A DNA stretch of 64,000 nt from Pelecanus crispus (Eukaryota > Chordata > Aves > Pelecaniformes > Pelecanidae): contig NC_134652.1 of NCBI RefSeq assembly GCF_030463565.1, forward strand, positions 8,831,897 through 8,895,896, written 5' to 3'. Positions 1 to 12,455 of the stretch are shown here, piece by piece (within the stretch, counting starts at the first letter, position 1; each line of letters begins with the position of its first letter). Both the position numbers and the translations under genes were made by a program. A model generated the notes under the pieces. That model saw only the letters and a list, made by a program, of their open reading frames with translations. It did no database searches and was not told where the DNA came from.

Positions 1-1932
1 ACCAGCCCTGCTTGTGCCTAGCACATCCAGACCGGTTGGAGGAAAGATTGGGTTTATACTAAGGCACAATGCAAGAACTTCACCCTCATCCCCAGTACAG
101 CTCCAGAACTTTATCTAAGCCTGTGCCTGACAACATGCTTGCATGCAAGTGGTATGATGGCACGAGAGTCTAGCTTGGACCTGTGCTTGATTGAGAGTCT
201 TTTTATATCTTTTAGGGTTACTCTGGCTGCTGTAAATCTGCCTTTTCCAAATTTTGAAAGTTTGGTTGCGAACAGTCTTTTCAATGTAATATTTTTTCAG
301 TATGTGTTGCCACATAGCTGGCAAGGTTTGATATTCTCTGGCATTTGCACAGTATTCTCTTTCCCAGACAGTTCCACTAATTTCAGGTCATGCTGTTGAG
401 TCCAGTGGATGTAACCAAAGCACGAGGCTTTGCCCAACAACAGTGAAGGATGTAAAGTGGCCATAATCCCAGTCATGAGGTGTGCTTTTAAAATAGTGAG
501 CAACCATGATTCGTTTAATCCTTACTTTCTTATTTTGGAATTTATTTGTTGTTGGTTTTCCTTTCTTGTTATCAACAATGAGGAAGATGCTTTCTATAAA
601 AACCTATTTATCGTATTTATTAGGATGGAGAGGGTAAAATGAGTCAGTAAATGTGAAGCATAATTTTATGTCTCCAAGTCTTACCCCAGTATTGCTTTTT
701 GAACAAGCTTTACTCTAAGTTTCTAGCTGCAGGTGTAAACTAGCTAGCAATTTCCACAGCCCACAGTGTGGCTGTGTGAAGGAAGCCAAATTCCAGTCCA
801 GGTCCGCAGTCTTTCCATATGAGTCTGTCTTCTTTTGGGAATGCTCTGGAGCCACCGCAATGTGTGTGTATGAGTTGAAGTGAAGGTTTGCTGGAAGACT
901 GACCACGGAAGCAGAAAAATATTCATACATTTAGTTGTTTGCTAGCATGGTTTAGTACTCAGGCACTTAACTGAAAAACAACAGCAGGTAAACCAAAAGT
1001 TGAGCAGAAAAAGTTGACATATTTTTTATCTATTTTAACAGAAAATCATACGGTAGGAAGAAGTACAGGAGAAAAGAAATGAAAACACAATTTTGTCAAC
1101 TGCTCTTTGATATTTCTCTCTAAGCCCACCTCTGAGAGTGATGTGGTTATATGAGAACTTGTGGCTTCTTGAAAATCTGTGTGTCTGGAGGCTGAAAATC
1201 CAGAAAGAAAGTATAAAGAATGGGAAATGTTGATTTTATAATGTGGGATTATTTTTAGGCTTGTTCCCAAAATAGGGAACCTGCCCTATTGTATTTTGAG
1301 TCCTTGAATAAACTGAACATTTTGAAGAAGTTATAAAAGTGAATGTGCTTAAAAGCAGTGGATTTGAAATAGAAAATGTTGGGTGTAAGTCAAAAGATGC
1401 ATTGATGGCAAAGTGTATCATATATTCCTAGTAAGCTACACAGTGCGGGGAGGGTCCATTTCAGCAAGGACTATATATATCTGGGATATAAAGAAAGACA
1501 CACTTAAAGTATCATTGTGGGGAGGAGAGGCCAAAGGTATTCCTTCATTTTTTAAAGCAGACTAGGGCCCCTCTTAGCATGTAGATTCACAGGTTAATTA
1601 GGAGTTCAGGTTTTAGGCCATTCATCACAGGTTTCAAAACGACTTTCTTCCTTTCTCCACCTGTCATGTACGCAGCTGCTCGGTTAGACACGTAGCATGG
1701 TAAGTGCATGCATACTTCTCTGTTAACCTGTGAAGTTGTGCTATACATTGTGGGCAGGACGATTCCCAGATCAAGACCTTTAGCCAATGGCGGCAGCTCC
1801 TTTGCGCGTTGAGCTCGGAGGGCTGACCTAACTGAAACCGCGAGCTGGGGAAAGGCTTGTTCACTTGCTGAAAAGGGTCTGCTAGGCTGCAGTATTTCCC
1901 ACCCCACTTCTCTGATGGATTCTCTCTCGCAG
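1..1932. other. HSPA12A intron (5' part outside window)
   Basis: No exon, RNA gene or young repeat recognised. The minus-strand open frame at 1587-1973 overlaps the HSPA12A exon and resembles nothing I know. Confidence 0.6.
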
Positions 1933-2104
1933 GCAGGAATGGCATCTCCTGAAAATCCCGAGCAGTTGATCATTGCCCTGGAACCCGAGGCTGCCTCTAT
2001 CTACTGCCGAAAGCTCCGCCTGCACCAGATGATAGACCTGAGTAGTAGGGCGCCTGTCAATGGTTATAGCCCAAGTGAGACTGTTGGAACTGGATTTACA
2101 CAGG
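1933..2104 (+). CDS. HSPA12A: HSPA12A coding exon (first in window)
   Basis: Acceptor CTCTCTCGCAG precedes 1933 and donor GT follows 2104. It reads [20 protein letters not shown], then [14 protein letters not shown], and ends in phase 1 (a single G). The preceding exon is not seen in 1-1932. Confidence 0.95.
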
Positions 2105-5100
2105 GTACTTCTTCTATTAACTCACTTCTTTAGATTCTTATGCCTAAGTTTGTTTTGTCCATGAGGGCTTTTATTACCATTTCTTGTTGTCTTTGTTCTC
2201 TTGAAATGTTTCAGGCTAGGATCAGTTTGCTTTTATAAACTGTTTCACTGTTTACTGTAATTAGACTAGTTTAGGCATTGATCCAGCAGACATGTTTGCA
2301 CACACTTGAATTTTAGCACACAGGTAGCTTCATTGCCTTGCCTTTATTGGGATGTTGTGGGAGTCTTTTAGTATTTTCACAACAGTGTTTTTCTGCCTTC
2401 ATTAAAATCAATGCTTTGTGTTGGATCTTTTTTTTAATTTAATTTGTTGGAAACAATTATGTGTTCGATTAGCTGCATTACTGAAGCAGTGTTGAGTAAC
2501 TGGATCTGCAATGAGACTTTTAGTCTGAGGTGTTCCAAAGGTTTGGCAGATGTTTTTTGATGTCATCTTTATGAAATATCATTAACTACTTTCAACACTC
2601 AGGGGAACACCTGGTATTGGAATATAGCAATGGATTCATTTGCTTGCAGAAGAGCAACTAGATGAAGCAATTCTGATTTATTGACCTGGGATCTGTTGCT
2701 AATATCAATGTTTGAAGACTGACTTACAATGAGGGACAGAGATTGGACCACAGTGTAAGTCACTCGCTAAATGATCCTTCGTCACCAAAGATTTTTGAGC
2801 TTGGGATCCTACCTGAGATTGGAGGAAAACAGGAGAGAATAAACAAAAGGGAAACCAAGCAGCAGTAAGATGTGATTGCTGCATAACGCACAGAGTTCCC
2901 GTCTGTGTGAACTGTAACAGTTGCACTGATATTGGTGGTAGTGTGCCAGTCTATCCCAGAAGGAATTTTTCAGAAGAATTTGTATTTTATCACATTTACT
3001 AGGTCAAAACAGTACAGGCAAATGGAAGATTAAGCTAGTAAAGCTATTCCTGTACTTACCGGAGGGTATTTTTTTTTAGTTAGGCGGAATCACTACATCA
3101 TTTTCTCATATCTGTGCGTCTCCTAGCCAGCACTTGTCAGATGTGTTCAGTGTTATGGAGGCCCATGCAGAGCACAGGACGCAATCCATTTTCAGGACGG
3201 TCCCTTCAGGGGCCCCTCGCCTTCTGTCCTCCTCATTCGTGTCCTGAACCATTCCAGTTCCATGCAATTTTACATGAACTCACTTTCAGGCTACACAGGG
3301 ATTTGCCTCTGGGAAAATGATAAAAGAAAAGTTTCTCTGGTTAAGGTTTTGAAGCTGGCAGAATCTGGCAGATCATGGATTTCTGCTAACGGGCTTTTTC
3401 TTGGATGGGGGCACCATTCTCCTTCCTGACTTTGTATGGTAAAAGCTATTGGGGGATGAGAAAGGTTTCATGTCAAAATTAATGAAAACAAAGTTTGCAG
3501 TGAATTAATTTGGGGTTAGAATTAAAATTTCATAAAGGCATGGCAGGCACCCAAGACAAGCTGAGAACAGATTAAGGAGAAAAACCCTTTAAATATAAAC
3601 AGAGAGAAGCACTCCAAGGACCATGTTATTGCTGTGAAGTCAAAACAAAAATTTGACTGTTCATAGTAGCCAGGATAACCTTACTTCGTATTTAAAGAGT
3701 GGCTCTTGTGTTCACTTCTAGCCCACAGGAGTGAATGAAAGGACTCCCATTGGCTTCTGTGGGCTCTGTGTCAGGCCCTTGCTTGGACCTAGAGCTTGTT
3801 CTGTCATTGAACGCTTCGTCGTTTAAGCTCTCGCTGTGTGCTGCTAAGTCAGCACAGCGAGGCTGACACGGCTTGTCTGCATCGTAGGGTCTTTATGGGG
3901 AGCGTACAGGTGCAAGTGCAGCCGCTGGTCTTTCTCTTATGGTAGGCACTATAGAAACAGGAAGGCATTCAGTGACTTGTGTGCTGATGTTTTCAGAAAG
4001 AATGATGTTTTCATGCATGACAGGATGCCTCTCTCCTTCTGTAGTGTTTTATACAAGTGCCTTTGAAGGTGAGTGAAGGTTACACAGGGAATGATTTTTT
4101 GATCATTCAGTTGTAGGGGTTGGTTAAGAAGCATGATAGCAAAGGCTCTCGCTACTCTGCTTTCTCTTCACAGACTGTTCTGCATCTTGTAAAATAAGTT
4201 ATTGTTATAATAGTATTGCTAGATTATGCTTAATTTTTAATTGGTGTATATTTGAAATATTATGAGGGTCAGACTTGGTGATCACTGTGCCCCTAAGAAG
4301 TTATAAATCTGAGAAGCAGTGCTTTTGGCTGCTTGTTTTGAGACAGATCAACGTCCTGAAGGGCTTGGGAGGCGTCTTTGCCTAAGCACCCAAAATCAGC
4401 AGTGGTTTTTGGAAATGTGGGGATTGTCTCCCCGGCCCCGGGCAGCACAGGTTGGTCTGGCAGCGGGCCGGGGCTGCCACGGGGTGGCAGAGGCTGTGCC
4501 GAGCACAGCTGGCTACGAGCCCACCCGGTTCCAGGTGGCACTTTAAAAACCTGAATATTATAAAAAAAGAATCAGACCTGTTTATAACTTTCATGTTAGG
4601 TTATTGGTTTTAATCCAATTAGTATCAAGGAAGATCAGTGTGGCTGAAAAACATTTTTCCTTCTATGTAGGAACAACATTATGATGTTCCCAATTCTAAT
4701 GCAATAATTTTTGTTTAAATTAAAAAAAAAAATTTTTTTGTTAAGAAGTGATACATACAGATCTGTCAGCCTGCTTGCACTTGTTTCCTGCAGCTTATGA
4801 TATCAACTTCTTCATGCTTTCTTATACTCCGTAATTTTTTCTCTGTCAATGACTAGCTAAGGAACATGTCCGTCGTAATCGACAGAGTCGTACCTTTCTG
4901 GTGGAAAATGTCATAGGAGAGATCTGGTCCGAACTGGAGGAAGGTAGTGTCCTTTCTTGAATAAACTTTGCTCTCACTGGTTCTATATTGCAGGCAAACA
5001 TTGTGTTTCCCACAAATGTGCTGTGCACTGCATTGTTCTCACAGTGATTATAAATAGGAAAAGAAAAAAATAGAAGTTCATGTGCTGGTCTTAGTTACTA

Positions 5101-8100
5101 AGGCTGAACTGCTATTCTGTATGCTCTAGCAAAATACAGTGTATTAAGGAGATGGTAGAAAGGAATCCAGGTGCTAATATGCAACCAGAATATTTTCCTC
5201 AGAATAGGCCTTGTAAAAATGCCATAGTATTACTTTGGTAACGTAGTAGGATGTACACCAGCAGCATGAGCAATTCTACTAAACCACTTCTCATCTGTGC
5301 TAAATCAATAGCTTTTGACATCTGATTTTCATATTTATTGTCAATCATTGCATTATAATTACTAAAAAAGATCAAGTCTTCAACATAGACATTCATGACT
5401 TTCTGTAAGTCATTATCTCTCATGATGATAATGCCCCTGAGAAGTTTTCATTGCAATATGCTGTTGTCATAATGTTAATGTAAATACCATTTGCCTATTC
5501 CTTTGGCAAACTAGGTGACCGTTACATCGTCGTTGACAGTGGAGGAGGCACAGTGGATATGACTGTCCATCAGATAAGGCTCCCTGAAGGACATCTTAAG
5601 GAGCTATACAAGGCAACAGGTAATGTCACTTCCACTGCTTGCTTTATTTATGTAATATTTTTACTTCTCAGTGAAGGGAATGTATGCCTTTATTATTCAC
5701 TACATTTCACTAACAGTTCTTCCTGAAATAAGACCAGCATTCAAAATTAGTATAACCTAGCTACTGGTCAGTAGACAAGGGTAAAACACTTAATGCTTTT
5801 GGCGCTTTGGGATGGTAAAACTCATGTTTGAAGGGTGAGGGACTGCCATCTCCTGTGTTATTCACTCCCATTCAGGCCATGACCTCCTGCTGTGGTCCTG
5901 GTCTGACTTCTGCTAGTAGTCATCATCTTCTTGTCCTTTGAGAGGTCACCTGTGTATTGCTGCTCTGTCCAGGTATTCAGAGAGGTACTGTGGAGATATG
6001 AATAGCTGAGTGTTACAAGGATCTTGTCTTGACTGTTGACAGAACAGAAGTTTCCCTAGATTTCAGGGGAAGCTTATCTATTCCAGTAATTTCAAGACAG
6101 TGTAGCAAGAAAGTTCTATTGTACCCTGGGAAAAAGGTACAATGATTGGCCCGCAACAAAGATATAAAGTACAATTCCTTGAACAGTATTCCCTTCCTGA
6201 ATTCCAGATCCCTTTTGACTTTGTCCTGTGACTAAGCTGTTGCCCACATAAGACAGCCTGTTATTTGTTCCTCTGTCTCCATACTGAGTTAGTCTTCATC
6301 TGTATGGTTCATCACTGAGCATTCTCAGTCTTGGTGGCTGTAAGATGACCTCAGGAAACAACCTAGTAAGAGCAAATGGGGCACCGTACATCAAGTCTGT
6401 CTACTCCTGAATAGGAGTCCAACTCACACCTTCTCATGTGTGGATAAGGAGGCAGTTTCCTTTGCTTCTAATAAAAAATGTTTCTGTTTTATAGTGGTAA
6501 TGTTACAGTGGCTATGATGGTATAGGAGTTAAAGTGAAGCAAAGGTAAGATTGTGTTCTGTATTAGACCAACTGTTATATTTAGAAAAGATAACCTCTTT
6601 CTGTAGACCTTCTCCTATGGCAGTCCTAGTAGTGTCAATCTGATGTGTATTTGGTCAACTTGAAATCTAGTAAGCAGTTCAGAATGTTAAAGCTGTGTTT
6701 TGTTTGTAATACAGGTGGACCATATGGGTCTCTAGGTGTGGACTATGAATTTGAAAAGCTCCTGTGTAAAATATTTGGAGAAGATTTTATTGAGCAATTT
6801 AAAATCAAGCGTCCTGCTGCCTGGGTAGATCTGATGATAGCATTTGAGTCCCGTAAACGCGCAGCAGCTCCAGACAGGACCAATCCACTAAACATCACTC
6901 TGCCTTTCTCCTTCATTGACTATTACAAGAAGTTTCGAGGTCACAGTGTAGAACATGCCTTGAGGAAAAGCAAGTGAGTAGATGATTGAACCCAAATGGA
7001 TGCAGAATTAACTACTGATCGCAAAGACAAATAATTAAAATACCCTAATTACATGTAGACTGAAAGATAACAATGTAAAAATGTAATGTAAGGATGAGAA
7101 AATGGGATTGCCTGAAGTGCAGTTTCCAGAATGAAAAGTTCTGATCGATCTCTTGCAAAAGCTTTTCTACACAAGACTTGCACTCTCCTGGTATTGCTTT
7201 CTATGACTTTCGTTAGGCCACCACTGCATCACTTTCCTGAATGTGACCATATATTTTGAGTCTCTTACGTGTTAATTAGGAAGGTCAGATCAAATACAGG
7301 ATTTGATGTCTCAAATTAGTTACCTAGCAGCTTAAGGCCCAGAGGCCTTAACATCTTGAGTGAGATGTGTAAGTATATTCATGACTTGAGGAAAGTTATG
7401 AATAGTACAAGATCACCAGTGAAAACATACACTGTTGCACAGAGCTCTGCAAGAGGAAAGCATTCTTCTGTTGAAGTCACGGCAGGCTTTCTTTTCTCCT
7501 AGTATGTTACAGTTAGATCCTTTGCTCAGTAGATGGGGAGACATAATTCCCTGCAGAGGTTTTAATTCCTCGTTGTAAGTATCAACAAAGCACCCTAAAT
7601 GACGAGGTCACGGGCTGCTATGCAAAAGGAAGTGAGGAGAAAGTAGAAGTGGACATTCTGCATCTTTTGAAGTTATATACTACAGGAGACCTGGAGGTTA
7701 ATGGCATCAAAGGGAATGAACAAGAGAGCCTGTGAATCTGGGGCAGAATGCTTGGGACCTGAGAGCGGAAGACATGATATTTAGTACCTGTACCTTGGCT
7801 TCTTTCTGCGTTTTTTTAATCCAGTGAATGTTGAATGTAGCATGCAGGCTGAAACTCCTGCATCTCTTCCTAAAGTTATTGGTAAATGTACTTTAAGCCT
7901 AAATGACTTGGAATGCAGCTCGGAGTCACTTCCTAAATGAGACCGAGGTTCTGAAATCATTAAAAATTTCTGGAAATACTCCCCCTCACAAGACCATCTC
8001 CTTCTCATTAATAGTCTTAATGGTGAATTTTAGAGGGAATGCTAAATGTTCCCTTCAAATAAAATAAAATTAATTGGATAACGGGATAGAAAGAGTATAA

Positions 8101-10830
8101 AGGTGACATATAATGTGCATGAATGAAAAGGAGATTACTGAGCTATATGGATGTGCATCAGTGATGGAATAACATAATGCCTGTGTTCACTTAACAAATG
8201 TTATGCCTCATTAAAAATGCTGTGTGCCCTTCTGCCTCCTGAGGCTTCCCATACTTGCTTGTGTGTTTCCAGTGGCTTTGGCCTGCTGCTGCTATAATCT
8301 AAATGTTGCCCTTCTGGGAATGAATCAGTGTTGTTTCAGATGAGCGGGCACTGAATTGGCTGCCAGCTGTTTCAGGAAGCAGCTGAGCATTGGTAGTGCT
8401 ACAGAAGGCAATCAGGCAAAGAAAACAACAATTAGAGAAGCAAAAATAACAATTCTCCCTTGAAATTTTACATTGCTGCAGTTGGTATGGGGCTAGGGTG
8501 AGGTGAAGCCCTTTCTTCCAAGCAAAATGCATGCAGATTCTGTAAACTCATTAATTTATTTATTCATTGTGTCTTGTGAGTGCTTGGCTGTTCCTTACAG
8601 CTCAGCTGTAATGTTTTCATGTCCTTCCTAACTGTTCTTTTCCAGTGTGGACTTCGTGAAGTGGTCCTCCCAGGGAATGCTGAGGATGAGCCCGGATGCA
8701 ATGAATGCTCTTTTCAAACCTACAATTGACCAGATTGTTCAGCACCTTAGTAAGTGTCTGTGTGTAACTCCACTTTCTGGCTGAGCTGAAACTGAAGCTT
8801 TGCTTACCTGTTTCAAACCAATAACTGGAACTAAAGTAAAACAACCCCACTAGTATGCACCAAATGTGGGCAAGGAATTTAGTTCTGAAACTTGTAGTTC
8901 TCTACAAAGTAGTTAGGAAAATAATAAAAATAGAGGACATTACACATTGAGTGTGATTTAGTCCTGTTACTGCCTAAGCTTAAATTATTCTGCGCATTCA
9001 GGGCTGCGAGCCTTCAGAAGGCTGAAATGCACTGACTAACCCAGATCCTGCTTTTCTTTTTCCTGTTTCAGGCAACAACTAAATAATGCCAGGGACGTAA
9101 CTAGTTTCTAATTATTCCTGTTATTAAGACCTCTAGTTCAGTTCTGCTCAGTGGAAGGACTTAAAAAGTCACATTTGTTCATGACTGTCCAAATCACTGA
9201 CATCTCTAAAACACAAATACTAAATGATGCATCATGCTAAAAGTACTTCCAGACATGGCTTAAGCAGCACTGAATTTATTTATGCAGTAATGGGAAGTGA
9301 CATAGGCTTATCAGGAAATTTATTATTTGAAGTCTTCCTGGTGGAAGATTGGATTTGTATCAAGTAAAGTATTATATATGTACTGAGCAAAGTATTGCTG
9401 TTCTACACATTACAAAGCACTAACTGAATTGTATTTGGAGTGGAATATCCACCTTTACTCGCTATATATGCGGAATTAGTAGATAAATTTTGAGAGCTCA
9501 CAACTTAGTACAGAGCAGCTTATATGTGAGGAGGGAGGTAGAGGTCTAGAATTACAGTAGTTGTGACAGATACGTCAGTCATGCTGCCTTGGTTATTTGA
9601 ACTAAGGGTGAGCATACAACTGAACTGTATGATTTTCTTGAAAGTAGGGGTGTGGGCTTAAGCTAAGAAGGAACATCTGTAAAAATGTAAGGAGGTATTA
9701 TTTTGCAGTCGGTACATGTTGTGGTTAAGATGTTAGGGTCAGAAATAGTAAGTGAATTTAAAATGGAGTGACTTATCTGGAATGCAGTAAAGGATATGTG
9801 AATCAGTTAGGTTTGGGAATATCTCACTGATACTTGAAGTGGCAAGATGGTGTCTGTTTCCCTACCACCCGTGATGTGACTGCCAGGATTTCTTTGCAAG
9901 AAATCCATGTCTCCCTTCACTGATAGAAGCTAAATAAAAATTCTGGTTTAAGTGCCACTTTAGAAATATTGCATGCTTTGAGGTAAGTTTCCATTCGCAG
10001 TGAAACAGACTACAGCAGAGACTGCAGAAGTGGAACTAGTGCACGCTGGCAGTGGCAGTGTGGGCATAGATGCGGCAGTTTCAGATCTTGTGCATGTGCA
10101 TGGGATGTTCAGTGCACTCAGGCATTAGGAGATTCATCTGCATTGCCTTGTCACAGTGGATTTTCCCCTATTGAATGGGCTCTGTTTCTGTTTAGGTGAT
10201 GTGTTTGATAAGCCAGAAGTGACCAATGTCAAGTTTCTGTTCCTGGTGGGTGGCTTCGCTGAATCCCCCTTACTCCAACAAGCTGTCCAGAGCGCTTTTG
10301 GTTCAAGATGTCGAGTCATCATTCCTCAGGATGTGGGGCTCACTATCCTCAAAGGAGCTGTTCTCTTTGGTCTAGACCCTGCTGTCATCAAAGTGCGGCG
10401 TTCACCTCTCACCTACGGTGTGGGTGTGCTCAATCGGTTTGTGGAAGGGAAGCATCCGCCAGAGAAGCTTCTAATCAAAGATGGCACACGCTGGTGCACT
10501 GATGTCTTTGACAAATTCATCTCAGCCGACCAATCTGTAGCCCTTGGAGAAACTGTGACACGCAGTTACACACCTGCCAAACCTTCTCAGTTAGTAATAG
10601 TGATCAATATCTATAGCTCAGAACAAGATAATGTCAGCTTCATCACTGAATCTGGAGTGAAAAAGTGTGGCACCCTTCGCCTGGATCTTACAGGAACTGA
10701 TGCTTCAGTGCCAAACCGGCGGGAGATCAAAACACTTATGCAGTTTGGGGACACTGAAATCAAAGCCATGGCCATTGATGTTGCCACCTCTAAAAGTGTC
10801 AAAGTTGGTATTGATTTCTTAAACTACTAA
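1933..10830 (+). CDS. HSPA12A: HSPA12A, 3' part (six coding exons, atypical Hsp70)
   Basis: Six exons join in phase: 1933-2104, 4857-4943, 5515-5619, 6715-6973, 8646-8749, 10196-10830 (1362 nt, 453 aa and a TAA stop). All introns are GT-AG. The reading matches the C-terminal two thirds of HSPA12A, an atypical Hsp70-family ATPase-fold protein of about 675 aa in human; the N-terminal exons lie left of the window. Landmarks in the joined fragment are the phosphate-binding loop [16 protein letters not shown] in the third exon, the adenosine-type motif [11 protein letters not shown] in the last exon, and the C-terminus KVGIDFLNY. The protein is cytosolic in mammals and lacks the ordinary Hsp70 substrate domain. 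No frameshift or stop interrupts it. It converges with the lipase genes, as in human 10q25. What I see is the exon structure and motifs; the function is family knowledge. Confidence 0.97.
2105..4856 (+). other. HSPA12A intron
   Basis: No gene seen. It holds a GC-rich patch at about 4420-4530 and, at about 3719-3785, a piece reading CTCCCATTGGCTTCTGTGGG that resembles worn ancient amniote repeats. The rest is unremarkable AT-rich sequence. Confidence 0.5.
4857..4943 (+). CDS. HSPA12A: HSPA12A coding exon
   Basis: An 87-nt exon after acceptor GACTAG, ending before GTAGTG. It reads [20 protein letters not shown] then EIWSELEEG across the junction, with phase 1 on both sides. Confidence 0.95.
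5515..5619 (+). CDS. HSPA12A: HSPA12A coding exon with phosphate-binding loop
   Basis: A 105-nt exon reading [20 protein letters not shown] then [15 protein letters not shown]. The DSGGGTVD stretch is the second phosphate loop of the Hsp70/actin fold, so the ATP site is intact here. Confidence 0.97.
5620..6714 (+). other. HSPA12A intron
   Basis: No exon, repeat or RNA recognised in this 1.1-kb intron. Confidence 0.6.
6715..6973 (+). CDS. HSPA12A: HSPA12A coding exon
   Basis: A 259-nt exon between TTTGTAATACAG and GTGAGT. It reads [20 protein letters not shown], continues through [20 protein letters not shown], and ends in RKSN split over the junction in phase 2. Confidence 0.97.
6974..8645 (+). 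other. HSPA12A intron
   Basis: No exon, repeat or RNA recognised; short open frames on the minus strand have no recognisable similarity. Confidence 0.6.
8646..8749 (+). CDS. HSPA12A: HSPA12A coding exon
   Basis: A 104-nt exon between CTTTTCCAG and GTAAGT. It reads [20 protein letters not shown] and [14 protein letters not shown], ending in phase 1. Confidence 0.96.
8750..10195 (+). other. HSPA12A intron
   Basis: No exon, repeat or RNA recognised. Confidence 0.6.
10196..10830 (+). CDS. HSPA12A: HSPA12A terminal coding exon
   Basis: The 635-nt last coding exon follows TTTCTGTTTAG. It carries [19 protein letters not shown] (adenosine-binding motif), [20 protein letters not shown], and the terminus [17 protein letters not shown], then TAA at 10828-10830. 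It is fully open and very close to the mammalian sequence as I remember it. Confidence 0.98.
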
Positions 10831-11617
10831 CAGCCCATTTCCCCCACCACAGCCTGTTTGTGCGACTGATCTTCCACTATTCCATTTTTTGACTTTCATA
10901 TATCATATAATCAACTTGAATTTCAGCAGGCTATATGAGAACAGCTAGTAAGGTGGGGTATGTCATGTTTGTGCCCTTTGATGACCAAAGACTGGATTTT
11001 GAAAGACCCTTAAAAAGTTTTGGGAGCAGAAGTTCCAGAGGTAGTAAAAGTTCCCAAGTTACTCAAGCATGCTTAAAGATCTACGTTTATTAAGTAAATC
11101 CTGATTATTGTTGGGTCCTGAAGATTAGTTAAAAAGATAAAATCATAATCTCTTTGCTTTGTTCTTCCTCTTCCTCCCAAGAAAAACTCACTAACCCATG
11201 TGGTGGTTGTAGGGGGCGTATCTGTTTAAACAGCACCATCCTCTGGCAATGGGAACAAATTCGTAGTCTATAGTATTTTGTTCTTTTGATTTTGTCCTGT
11301 GCTTTCAAAATTTTAAATGCTGAAAATCAATGACTTAAAGAAGTGGGAACTCAATTTCTTAACTTCTGAGATTCCACTGGAAAGAAAGTCCTCAGAAATC
11401 CTTAAAATTACATTTAGGAAATACATATATAAATTTTAGGAGCCTGATATTGCTTGCTCAGGTTTGAAAACAAGGCCTTTATTGTCAAAGCTCTCAGAAC
11501 TAGCTGTTGGATTAAACAGCTAGCATTACCCTCATTATACTTTGGAAGATTATTAAGAACATAGCTATTTCCCTTTTTGGGTCTTCGAAACTTATTTTTA
11601 TTAGTCTCCATCTGAAA
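10831..11617 (+). other. Downstream of HSPA12A stop: likely 3' UTR
   Basis: No coding frame is recognised. The HSPA12A 3' UTR is long in mammals, so this is probably transcribed. An ATTAAA hexamer lies at 11511-11516 and a cleaner AATAAA at 12715-12720, beyond the CR1 fragment. Which one is used cannot be told from sequence alone. Confidence 0.5.
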
Positions 11618-12455
11618 TCATAGAATTACAGAATAGTTGAGGTTGGAGGTGACATCCATTGACTACCTGGGCCAACCTCTCAGCTCTACACAGTGTCAGC
11701 TAGAGCAGGATACTCTGTCCAGTTTTGAGTATCTCCAAAGATGGAGATGCCTAAACTTGTCTGGGCAACCTGTTCCAGTATTTGACAACCCTCACTGCAA
11801 AAAAGTTTTTTCTTACGTTTAAACGGAATTTCTTGAGTTTCAATTTGTGACCATTGCCTCTTGTTCCTGGACTGGATACCTCTGAGAAGTCGGGCTCCAT
11901 CTTCTTTTACTGTCTTCTATGTGGCATTTACACACATTCCTAGCGTCCTCTGAGCCTTCTCGAGCCTAAACAGTCTCAGCTCTCTCAGCCTCTCCTCACA
12001 TGACAGCTACTCCAATCCCTTAATCATCCTCATGACCCTTTGCTGGACTCAGTCTAGTATGCCCCTGTCTCTCTTGTACTGAGAAGCACAGAACTGGACC
12101 TGGCGCTCCAGATGTGGTCTCACCAGGGCTGAATAAAGGGGAATAATCACTTTCCTTGCCCTGCTGGCAATGCTCTTCCTAATGCACACCAGCAGACTAT
12201 TGGCATTCTTTGTTGCAAGGGCACATTGCTGGCTCACGCTTAACTCTGTGTCTACCAAGCAGCCAAGGTCTTTTTCTGCCAAGCTGCTTTCCAGCCAGTT
12301 GGCCTGCCGCATATACTGGCACATGGGGCTATTGCACCCCAGGTTCAGGACTTTGCACTTTGCTTTGTTGAGCTTTATGAGGTTCCTGTCTGCACGTTTC
12401 TCCAGCCTGTCGAGGTCCCTCTGACCCATCTGGTTTATCAAGCACTTCTCCATGT
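11618..12455 (-). mobile_element. CR1 LINE fragment, 3' end, minus strand
   Basis: The plus strand begins with a worn TCATAGAATTACAGAATAG, the reverse of a CR1 3' terminal repeat. The minus strand of 12049-12453 encodes the C-terminal side of CR1 ORF2, including RDLDRLEKRADRNLIKLNKA, AEKDLGCLVD and [12 protein letters not shown]. The copy is 5'-truncated, which is usual for CR1, and has no RT catalytic core left. It lies antisense to HSPA12A, about 0.8 kb past its stop, so it may be inside the 3' UTR. Confidence 0.92.

Noticed and set aside
1587-1973. 128-codon minus-strand open frame across the first HSPA12A exon
   Set aside because: It is antisense to a conserved coding exon and resembles no known protein; such shadow frames are common.
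12170-12424. 84-codon plus-strand frame
   Set aside because: It is the antisense of a CR1 ORF2 fragment.
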